A DNA stretch of 42,084 nucleotides, from positions 1 to 42,084 of IMG/VR virus record IMGVR_UViG_3300006802_000187; one strand, 5' to 3'. Below are positions 1 to 6,853 of the stretch, one piece after another. The first letter of the stretch is position 1. Each line of letters begins with the position of its first letter. This DNA is from a virus. The notes under the pieces were generated by a model, which did no database searches, had not been told where the DNA came from, and saw only the letters and a list, made by a program, of their open reading frames with translations. The position numbers were made by a program, and so were the translations under genes.

Positions 1-123
1 CCCGATTTTAATATGCCTAAACCCCAACTCAAATAATCTCTCAGCATATTTGAAAGAATAAACTGAGGTCATTGGAATTAGCCCATGCTCTCTGCACAAC
101 TCCACAAAAACCCTGTGCTGATC
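1..123. repeat. Left copy of 123-bp terminal direct repeat
   Basis: These bases are identical to 41962-42084 at the other end of the window. The NeuB-like reading frame continues without interruption from one copy into the other. An exact repeat of this modest length is what an assembler leaves at the overlap of a circular contig, so I read it as an assembly closure. The non-redundant genome is about 41,961 bp. A real short terminal repeat on linear virion DNA cannot be excluded from sequence alone. Confidence 0.93.
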
Positions 124-297
124 CCAATCCAATTCATAATCAGCGACCCGGTCTTTTTCATAAGACCAATTACAATCTGCAGCAAAATGAGTTTGGATCT
201 TTGCAATCGTCACCCCGCAATCCGCAGACTGTTTAACCATTTCTTTTAATAAACGAGTTTTGCCTTGATGGTTATGAGAGAATTCAGCGATAATCAT
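1..297 (-). CDS. neuB: NeuB-like sialic/nonulosonic acid synthase, N-terminal part (continues across the junction)
   Basis: ATG at 297-295 overlaps the TGA of the upstream Maf gene as ATGA. The N-terminus begins MIIAEFSHNHQGKT, the family's AE-x-NH-x-G strand, followed by AKIQTH where NeuB proteins usually have KFQT. The frame runs to base 1 and resumes at 41961 on the circle. The complete protein would be 269 residues; usual NeuB proteins are about 340-350. The enzyme condenses an N-acetylated hexosamine (ManNAc type) with phosphoenolpyruvate to form a nine-carbon nonulosonic acid in the cytoplasm. It is the last gene of the carbohydrate operon. Confidence 0.85.
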   Translation of the reverse strand, partial: MIIAEFSHNHQGKTRLLKEMVKQSADCGVTIAKIQTHFAADCNWSYEKDRVADYELDWDQHRVFVELCREHGLIPMTSVYSFKYAERLFELGFRHIKIG

Positions 298-2138
298 TTC
301 AATTCCTCATCTAGTCTTTCTAAAAGAAGACCCGAATAATAGTCGTGAATCCTATAAAGAGAAATATGCTGAGCAATGTATTTCTTCATTCTCTCATGAT
401 CCATAGGCTCCAGATTCTTAAGCGCATTACACTTGTTCATCGTTTGGAACACATCTAATTGAGAAAGATCCATAATGGTTTTTGAAAACCAATCCTTATT
501 CCAGTACTTATCTTTAATCGCATCAATCTCTTTTGAGGGTAGGGAGTAAATCTTAGATAATGTCCCCATTAAAGTATGCACACCTTTGAAAAACTCCTCC
601 CCCCATGGGTAAGACAGCATTTGCATGGAAAGCTTTTCTTCTTCTCTTTTAGTTGTGATTTGGGCATCGGAGACAATCTTAAAGCACTTCTCTAAGTCTT
701 TTCTGAATGTTTTTAGCTCCCCTCTGAGCATTTCCATTTGTCTCTTAAAACCCTCTGCCTTAGCGGGAGCGGGGAGTTTCTTATAATGCTCAATCCTCTC
801 TCCAGGGTCTTCATTTGACGTAGCATTCAAATCACTCCACGGGGTCGCTTGGGTTCCAATAATCTGCGCACCCTTCATTGACGTGTTGTAAACAGTGAAG
901 TTATGCCCCTTCTCCCTCCATTTATGAATGGAGGACTGGTACTCCTGTAAACATCTATTCCACACAGGAATAGTAGTTACAGGCTCACCACTGTTACCCA
1001 TAATCTTAGTCCACTGGGGTTTGGACTTCTCAACGTTGAACTCTACTTCTGTTCCCTTCGTATGCGACTGACCGTCAATAAAACAAAGGTCCACACCTGT
1101 TAGAACAACCTTTGAACACCCAAACAAAAACGCCAACTCCATTGCAGCGTTTGCAGAAGACACCCCACCGTTCACTTCTCCTGGTTCATACTGAGAGAAA
1201 TGACAGACACCATTCCCTCTAAACATCATGAAAGACTCAGGGAATAACTCGAAATACTCCCTGGGGCACCAGGGATAAGCGGCGTAGTAAATCCCATCTA
1301 AATCCTTTTTCTCAATGCCGTGGAAGATGGTTGTCACCTTCCTCTCACATCTCGTCACCAAATGAGGACGAATATCATGCGCCAGGAGTTTCTTTAACGC
1401 CGCGTCACAAGCAATAAGAAGTGAGCCCTTGGTTTTTCCTTCTTTATAGGCGTGGATGAAATCATCCATCGAAGGACCCGCTCCAATCACAATCGCTGGT
1501 ACGTCCTTGAACTTGTCAAAAAGAGATTTAATCTCGTAACTCTCTTGCAAAGATTGTCTATTGTTAAACAACTGTTCCCATCTGAAATGAGAATCACTCG
1601 CACATCCCATCGAGATGAACACTTGCTTAGCAGACTGAATCACAACATGAGTGATTCTTTCTGCCTCTGGGTGCTGCCTTCCTTCTACTGGAGGATAGGC
1701 AAATGGATCCACCACAATCTCTGGATTTTGTGAGTGCATAGCAGCATGACCAAATTCATCGATCTTGGTCATGATTTGATACAAATGAGGACCCATCTCC
1801 TCTGGTGGAATTCCAATTAAAACATCAACATCATGAGCCTGTAGAGTGTCTTTAATGTATTCCCGTTTAATCAAAGCATGGAATCTCTCTAAAGAAGGCT
1901 CAATAATCACTACTCGTGAGATTTGCTTCCCGCTTTTACGACACTGATTTAAAACGTTTAGCGTTGAAAACCCAACAATTACTAGATAATCAGGGTTCTT
2001 CAGACCGTGGACTTTTAATTCTGGGTCCACCTCAGCCGGAGTCTCTTTGTGCTTCATGAGTAAATCAATTAACGGTTTACCCAGCGCCTCTAGATTAGCC
2101 CTGTAAATTCCCTCAAAGGGTTTAAGTGTTTTTTTCAT
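294..2138 (-). CDS. Maf-type motility accessory factor glycosyltransferase (DUF115)
   Basis: A 614-residue protein with the DUF115/Maf architecture. An N-terminal Rossmann-like part (residues about 50-115, LVIVGFSTLN then VVIIEPSLERF) precedes the central DUF115 domain with its signature VIGAGPSMDD at about 217-226 and LIACDAALKKLL and RPHLVTRCER downstream. The C-terminal 150 residues are helical and charged. In flagellated bacteria Maf enzymes transfer CMP-activated pseudaminic, legionaminic or related acids to flagellin Ser/Thr. Here the gene sits between UDP-glucose dehydrogenase and neuB with 4-bp overlaps, so the donor is probably made by the same operon. The acceptor protein is unknown. 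Confidence 0.87.
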   Translation of the reverse strand: MKKTLKPFEGIYRANLEALGKPLIDLLMKHKETPAEVDPELKVHGLKNPDYLVIVGFSTLNVLNQCRKSGKQISRVVIIEPSLERFHALIKREYIKDTLQAHDVDVLIGIPPEEMGPHLYQIMTKIDEFGHAAMHSQNPEIVVDPFAYPPVEGRQHPEAERITHVVIQSAKQVFISMGCASDSHFRWEQLFNNRQSLQESYEIKSLFDKFKDVPAIVIGAGPSMDDFIHAYKEGKTKGSLLIACDAALKKLLAHDIRPHLVTRCERKVTTIFHGIEKKDLDGIYYAAYPWCPREYFELFPESFMMFRGNGVCHFSQYEPGEVNGGVSSANAAMELAFLFGCSKVVLTGVDLCFIDGQSHTKGTEVEFNVEKSKPQWTKIMGNSGEPVTTIPVWNRCLQEYQSSIHKWREKGHNFTVYNTSMKGAQIIGTQATPWSDLNATSNEDPGERIEHYKKLPAPAKAEGFKRQMEMLRGELKTFRKDLEKCFKIVSDAQITTKREEEKLSMQMLSYPWGEEFFKGVHTLMGTLSKIYSLPSKEIDAIKDKYWNKDWFSKTIMDLSQLDVFQTMNKCNALKNLEPMDHERMKKYIAQHISLYRIHDYYSGLLLERLDEELK

Positions 2139-2836
2139 CGTCTTCTCGCGTTTTCTTGCTGTGTGTGAACTAAACTGTTTGGAATGTCCTGCTCATTCAA
2201 ATAGGTAATAAATGCATCCAAGTCCTTTGGTAAACACTTACCTCCATATCCCTTTTTCCCATCGGGACCTGGAACAAAGGTGTGTTCTGCGTTAATGAAA
2301 TTCGTCAACGTCACCCCGCACCTAACATCCTCGTAATCAATATGAAGCTTTTCACATAGCTCATAAATCATATTGAAATAATTTACCTTTACTGCCCCAA
2401 AGCAATTGTGCGCGTACTTCATCACCTCGCACCCGGTATTAGTGGTGAAGTAAATTCTGTTTTCATCAAATATCTTTTTACCAACTTCGTTATATCCCAT
2501 GACAACAGGAAGGCGTTCCATGTCGCGATCAGCCTTTCTTTGGGTTAAAAACTCTGGACATGAAATCACTCCCAACGAATCCGCCGTACCAGGGAGAACC
2601 GTGGATCTCAGGAACGTGGGGACTTTGGGAAGCTTGTTCAATGCCCCCTCTACATGAGATAAATCCTGCCTTCCCCTTACCGTGGGAACTGGCACACAAA
2701 TAAACGCAGCATCAATACCATCTAGACTAGGAGCCTTCCCTTGCGGGGGGTCGTATTCCACAACCTCGTGATTATTTTTAAGGTGTCTTGAAAGCGCTCC
2801 ACCAATAATTCCAACACCCATAATTGCAATTCTCAT
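2135..2836 (-). CDS. Short UDP-glucose/GDP-mannose dehydrogenase family enzyme
   Basis: Residues 7-12 (GVGIIG) form the NAD-binding loop. STVLPGT, CPEFL with E95, the AVKVNYFN helix with K150, and GYGGKCLPKD with C201, K204 and D205 match the catalytic set of nucleotide-sugar 6-dehydrogenases, which oxidise UDP-hexoses to uronic acids with two NAD+. At 233 residues it keeps the NAD-binding and central helical domains but lacks the roughly 150-200-residue C-terminal UDP-binding domain (family length about 390-450). It could act on another substrate, need a partner, or be a relic. It overlaps both neighbours by 4 bp (ATGA). Confidence 0.85.
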   Translation of the reverse strand: MRIAIMGVGIIGGALSRHLKNNHEVVEYDPPQGKAPSLDGIDAAFICVPVPTVRGRQDLSHVEGALNKLPKVPTFLRSTVLPGTADSLGVISCPEFLTQRKADRDMERLPVVMGYNEVGKKIFDENRIYFTTNTGCEVMKYAHNCFGAVKVNYFNMIYELCEKLHIDYEDVRCGVTLTNFINAEHTFVPGPDGKKGYGGKCLPKDLDAFITYLNEQDIPNSLVHTQQENARRR

Positions 2837-4164
2837 TTGAACACAATCTCCTTGTCCGTAACTTTGTCGAATATTCTTTTGTTCTTAAGAGTGATTTTAA
2901 TTGGTGGAATAAGCTTTGTATTATCTGTCTTTCTCAGCTTATGCTTACGATATCGTTTCATCTGGAAATGATCGCCCCTGTAATCCACCCACAATGGATA
3001 ACTTAACGATGGTTTTCTGGATAACTGCAATGCGTCTATTTGAGAGGCAATATTAAATCCCGCTTGCCCCGCTCCATAGAGAAACGATCTCTTGAATGCC
3101 TTTTTATTCATCTGAATCTTCATGGCTTCAATGATTTCGTTGTGCTCGTAATCAGCGTCATACACATTCCATGAACGCTCTCTTAGTCCTTGTCTGTCCC
3201 CGATATTCACAGCAGGGACACCCAAGTAAGATGCCTCTCTAAAAATACAAGATGTGTTACCCACAATAACAGAGCACCGATTCAAGGATCGTAAGAAATC
3301 AGTAGGAGATAAGTTGGGTGCCTTTTTCATTACTGGATCAAACCTTTTTAAGGCATTGTCCAATAACTCTATAATCTCTGTTCTGCCTGGGTCTGGATTT
3401 GGCATATACCACTGCACGGTACAAGAATAAGTCAGACAAAACTCCATAACTGCTTTAATTACAATTTCTGTCTGATGATAGGCGTCCTCAACATTATCTG
3501 TTTCTGGATGAAAAATACAAATAATCTCTGATCTCTTGTAAGACGCCTTACCCTTTCTTTGAATCCCTATATCTTTAATAATATCCAACGAAGGACACCC
3601 AAAGTGAAACACCCTTGAGTCATCCTCACCCATTGCAATTAAGTATTGTTTGGCCAATCGAGTACAACAAAAGTGATAATCAGATAGCTTTGTAACTGCA
3701 TGTCTGACTCTGTCGTCAATGTTATTTGTAACTTCTCCACCCTGAATGTGAGCCAATGGAATATTCAAGTACGCCGCCGCAGTTGCCATGGGTAGCGTTT
3801 CAAATCTATCGGCAATGGCAATGACCAAATCAGGCCGCTCTTTAGTGAAAAACTCTGAAAATCTAGATGTGATTTCGCCCGCTGTACGACTCATCCCATC
3901 TAGTGATGGTTTGTAATTTAGCTCAATATTTTCAACTCTGATGCGATCACTATTGGCCTTGATGTATTCTGCTGATGCATCAAACTCTTTCCATAAAAGA
4001 GAATTAGAGACAACTAATACAACCTCATATTGTTGCCTTAATGATAACTCCCTCACCACCGATCCACATCTGGCTAGAGTGGCTCTATTAAATATTGGGA
4101 TGATGATTTTTTTAGGAGTAATGGTTCGACCCATCTTAGTCGATAATCTAGTATTGTTGTCCAT
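2833..4164 (-). CDS. neuC: NeuC-like hydrolysing UDP-N-acetylglucosamine 2-epimerase
   Basis: The GT-B fold enzyme family converts UDP-GlcNAc (or a derivative) to UDP and a ManNAc-type sugar, the first committed step of sialic acid synthesis. Diagnostic pieces are DRFETLPMA, HIQGGEVTNNIDDRVRHAVT followed by KLSDYHF, AMGEDDSRVFHFGCPSLD, and the C-domain IVGNTSCIFREASYLGVPA and NIGDRQGLRE. The protein is 443 residues against about 370-390 usually; the last 60 or so residues are a basic extension unlike the family. Start is either 4164 (overlapping neuA by 17 bp) or the internal Met at 4134. LegG-type epimerases acting on modified UDP-GlcNAc belong to the same family, so the exact product is uncertain. 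Confidence 0.9.
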   Translation of the reverse strand: MDNNTRLSTKMGRTITPKKIIIPIFNRATLARCGSVVRELSLRQQYEVVLVVSNSLLWKEFDASAEYIKANSDRIRVENIELNYKPSLDGMSRTAGEITSRFSEFFTKERPDLVIAIADRFETLPMATAAAYLNIPLAHIQGGEVTNNIDDRVRHAVTKLSDYHFCCTRLAKQYLIAMGEDDSRVFHFGCPSLDIIKDIGIQRKGKASYKRSEIICIFHPETDNVEDAYHQTEIVIKAVMEFCLTYSCTVQWYMPNPDPGRTEIIELLDNALKRFDPVMKKAPNLSPTDFLRSLNRCSVIVGNTSCIFREASYLGVPAVNIGDRQGLRERSWNVYDADYEHNEIIEAMKIQMNKKAFKRSFLYGAGQAGFNIASQIDALQLSRKPSLSYPLWVDYRGDHFQMKRYRKHKLRKTDNTKLIPPIKITLKNKRIFDKVTDKEIVFK

Positions 4165-4807
4165 ACATGGCTCTGGCTAAAAGCAAGTCTCGCTTGCAGT
4201 CTATGTTTACTGATTGATCTTCACTCATAATGTACGGAGTGCATGGCTTCATGTGAAACTCTCTTCTTTTCAAGAATTCACCAGCCTTCACGATATAAAA
4301 ACAACCATTCCTAATATAGATAGGTTTTAAGTCCTGTTTGTTTTGAAAATTTGTAAACCTTAACGGAAACAGATGATTGTTTTTAATCGTATAAGTTCTG
4401 TTTGGATGATTTGCACCAATATCAGTCACAGAAATAAGAGAGTCCGGCTTGTCTCTTTCTAGAATTTCTTTAATCTCATATGCGTTTGACTTGGTTCTAA
4501 AAGGTGATGTGGGTTGGAGTAACCATATGTATTGACCATCGTTTACATGATATGATTTGATTACATCCAACACCACATCGGACATCAAGGCTTCATCAGT
4601 GCACAACTCAGGTGGGCGAACCCTTTTATGTACCCCCAACTCCTCATCTAAAAGAGTAGGAATGTCTGTGCTTAAAATAACCTTTTCAAAAAATAACGAT
4701 TTTGCATACTCAATCGCGTGGTCCACCAACCTCTTCTTACCTAGAATTTGAAGATTCTTGTTGATAATGGACTTAGAGCCATCCCTAGCCGGTATAATTG
4801 CAATCAT
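4148..4807 (-). CDS. neuA: NeuA-like CMP-N-acetylneuraminate (nonulosonate) cytidylyltransferase
   Basis: A 219-residue protein with the N-terminal nucleotide-binding signature IIPARDGSKSIINKNL (residues 4-19; family IIPARGGSK-x-I-x-x-KN), VILSTD, LLQPTSPFRT and an RNGCFYI strand near the C-terminus. These are hallmarks of CMP-sialate and related synthetases, which activate the nine-carbon acid with CTP. Gly to Asp in PARDGS is a small departure from consensus. ATG overlaps the methyltransferase stop by 4 bp, and its own 3' end overlaps neuC, indicating translational coupling. It could activate Neu5Ac, legionaminic or pseudaminic acid; sequence inspection cannot separate these. Confidence 0.9.
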   Translation of the reverse strand: MIAIIPARDGSKSIINKNLQILGKKRLVDHAIEYAKSLFFEKVILSTDIPTLLDEELGVHKRVRPPELCTDEALMSDVVLDVIKSYHVNDGQYIWLLQPTSPFRTKSNAYEIKEILERDKPDSLISVTDIGANHPNRTYTIKNNHLFPLRFTNFQNKQDLKPIYIRNGCFYIVKAGEFLKRREFHMKPCTPYIMSEDQSVNIDCKRDLLLARAMYGQQY

Positions 4808-5679
4808 GATGCGATAGTAATAACTTTGTATCCTCTTTTATCGTCTAGGATTTTCTTTTCATGTGATGCAATCTCCTCTAAATCCCTCTCAATAAATACA
4901 GAGTGATCATAAGGATCATGACCCATTTGTTTTTTTAGAATAGGATAAATCTCTGGTTCAATACTCCACGACTCAGTATGTTTGAACTCATTCACCCGGA
5001 GTATCTTTTTTAATGAATCCTCATCAAAATACCAAAGATGCTGCGGACAAAAGGTAAAACACTCTTCTTTCAGTTCTTCCACAACAAGAGACTTCATATT
5101 AGGAACACAAATCACAACATAAGAAGCCATTCCTCTAATTCTAGACAATAATTCGCGTGGATCAGGAACGTGCTCCAATACTCCCCAAAGACATACAGCA
5201 TCAAATCTTTGCCGGTTAGAGTAAAAAAACTGTCCAAATGGAAGCTCTGCTACTGGAATATTATTATTTCTACATGCTTGTGCAGCGTTTTTGTTGGGCT
5301 CAACACCCAACACTTTCATTCCATGACAATGCTTTAGAAATACCCCATTTCCACAGCCAATATCTAAAACACTGCGAACATTTTTATCCTTCAGTCTCTT
5401 AATCGCAGGCCCAAACTTATAAAGCTGGTCCTGTTCTTCTTTCAATTCACTCCACTGGCGCATTGCATCTGATTCTTTGTAAAACTCCATCAGAGCCTTA
5501 GGAGTGGGAGGAGTCTTATTGTATACAGTTCCACACCCACCGCACCGCACCACTGTCATTTTGTTTTTTGTGAATAAAAGATGAGAATCTCTTTCCGAAC
5601 ACCAACAATTTACTTCATGGGTAGGGCGAGAATCAAAGAAGTCTTTGACACTACTTTCGTAGGTTCTGTATTTGTTCAT
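4804..5679 (-). CDS. SAM-dependent methyltransferase with N-terminal zinc-ribbon
   Basis: Taken from the ATG at 5679 the protein is 291 residues; a TTG at 5715 would add 12 residues, and neither start has a clear ribosome site. An N-terminal Cys cluster (CWC at about 25-27, CGGCG at about 46-50) resembles the zinc-ribbon of sugar C-methyltransferases. The class I fold follows: VLDIGCGNG (about 104-112), VLGVEPN, FDAVCLWGVLEHVPDP and VVICVPN. Methylation of a nucleotide sugar or of the finished glycan fits its place as first gene of the minus-strand carbohydrate operon, but the substrate is an inference. The 5' region abuts the divergent dehydrogenase gene. Confidence 0.82.
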   Translation of the reverse strand: MNKYRTYESSVKDFFDSRPTHEVNCWCSERDSHLLFTKNKMTVVRCGGCGTVYNKTPPTPKALMEFYKESDAMRQWSELKEEQDQLYKFGPAIKRLKDKNVRSVLDIGCGNGVFLKHCHGMKVLGVEPNKNAAQACRNNNIPVAELPFGQFFYSNRQRFDAVCLWGVLEHVPDPRELLSRIRGMASYVVICVPNMKSLVVEELKEECFTFCPQHLWYFDEDSLKKILRVNEFKHTESWSIEPEIYPILKKQMGHDPYDHSVFIERDLEEIASHEKKILDDKRGYKVITIAS

Positions 5680-5706
5680 TCCCGAGAAGTGTAATATGGA
5701 TTTGAT

Positions 5707-6531
5707 ATGAGTCAACTAGTTAATTTAGCGCGACCCACCCCAGGAGATAAAGACTTCTATACACGTTGGAATGAAATTGGACCCGTAGGTGAGAGATCCA
5801 TTGATACCAAGATCCTTATTGTAGACCACAGATGCAGAGTGACAGACGATCTCCTAGAGGGACTTCCTAATCTTAAATGTATTGTCTCTGCTAATACCGC
5901 ACACACTCACTTGAAGTTTTCACGTAAGAAATTTCCAATTAAAATCATTAGTCTCAAAAATGACATAGGATGCCCCATTCGCACCTCTGTTGCTGAGCAC
6001 GTCTTTAACCTTATTTTTAGACTCGTTCGCCCATTGGACACCTACGGCACAAGATTACATGGGAAATCCATTACTGTTGTTGGGCCTGGGAAAATTGGTC
6101 GCCAAGTCATTGATATCGCCGCTGCATTTGGAATGACTGTGATTATTGCTGATGAAAACTCAAAGTTAGAAAATTCTTGGGATACAGATTTTATTACATT
6201 CCACACTCCCGAAAAAGTGAGAGTGGGTACAAAAGAAGTCCTAGAGCGCTTCTCAGGTTATGTCATTAATACCTCTAGGCCTTCTTGTATCGATGAAGTT
6301 GCATTGTCGAAACTACTTAGGTCAGGTCAAATCAAGGGGGCTGCTCTTGATGTTGTTGGAACACCTAGTTTGTTTTGGGGATTAAATGTTGTGATATCAG
6401 ACCATATTGGTGGATCAACCCTAGAAGATAGAATTCTAACCGATGAGTATATGGTGCGTAAGACTAAGGCTTATCTCCAAGAGCAAAATATCGAATTGAC
6501 ACCGCAGCCGTCGTCACATCTGAGAAGTTAG
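5707..6531 (+). CDS. D-isomer-specific 2-hydroxyacid dehydrogenase-like protein
   Basis: A 274-residue protein with the Rossmann motif VVGPGKIGRQV (G126, G128, G131), VINTSRPSCIDEVAL carrying the expected active-site Arg (R191), ALDVVGTP and SDHIGGST with the catalytic His (H233). The family Glu expected in ALDVF-x-x-EP is absent, so the Arg/Glu/His triad is incomplete. It is the only plus-strand gene in this quarter of the genome. It starts about 28 bp from the methyltransferase ATG in divergent orientation and its 3' end overlaps the convergent 129-residue virion gene by 68 bp. A role in making or modifying the operon's sugar or its pyruvate-derived donor is possible but unproven. Confidence 0.8.
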   Translation: MSQLVNLARPTPGDKDFYTRWNEIGPVGERSIDTKILIVDHRCRVTDDLLEGLPNLKCIVSANTAHTHLKFSRKKFPIKIISLKNDIGCPIRTSVAEHVFNLIFRLVRPLDTYGTRLHGKSITVVGPGKIGRQVIDIAAAFGMTVIIADENSKLENSWDTDFITFHTPEKVRVGTKEVLERFSGYVINTSRPSCIDEVALSKLLRSGQIKGAALDVVGTPSLFWGLNVVISDHIGGSTLEDRILTDEYMVRKTKAYLQEQNIELTPQPSSHLRS

Positions 6532-6853
6532 CCGTTCCTGAAATTGTTCTTAATGTAACCGTAATCGACGATACGCCGAGTGAGGTCACATGCGCTGTAA
6601 TTTCACTGGAAAGCGCCTCTGCTTTAGCAAAGTAAATATTTCTATAAGATTCTGAGAGGTTCACCGTGAGCGCGACCGTAGGAGACCCGGTAGCTGATCC
6701 GGTTGTTGAGCCGGTTAGAATATAGGGGTATGTGACAGCAGCGGAATTGTGTAACGAGTGCTCCACTTTTTTTGTATAAATGTCCTGCAAAGCTCTCTCT
6801 AGCTGTGGGGCCTCTTCATTTAGTCTAGGAGAATAAACCTTCTTACGGGGCAC
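6464..6853 (-). CDS. Small Ser/Thr-rich virion-block protein
   Basis: 129 residues, last gene of the structural block, overlapping the ejection-type gene by 11 bp. The N-terminus is basic (MPRKKVYSPR) and the remainder is a beta-rich Ser/Thr/Gly stretch (LTGSTTGSATGSPTVALTVN). No family was recognised. Position and composition suggest a minor virion component. Its Ser/Thr content makes it one conceivable acceptor for the Maf glycosyltransferase, which is speculation. Confidence 0.72.
   Translation of the reverse strand: MPRKKVYSPRLNEEAPQLERALQDIYTKKVEHSLHNSAAVTYPYILTGSTTGSATGSPTVALTVNLSESYRNIYFAKAEALSSEITAHVTSLGVSSITVTLRTISGTANFSDVTTAAVSIRYFALGDKP

Noticed and set aside
1452-1733. 93-codon plus-strand frame opposite the Maf gene
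   Set aside because: Shadow of a strongly supported gene with conserved motifs on the minus strand.
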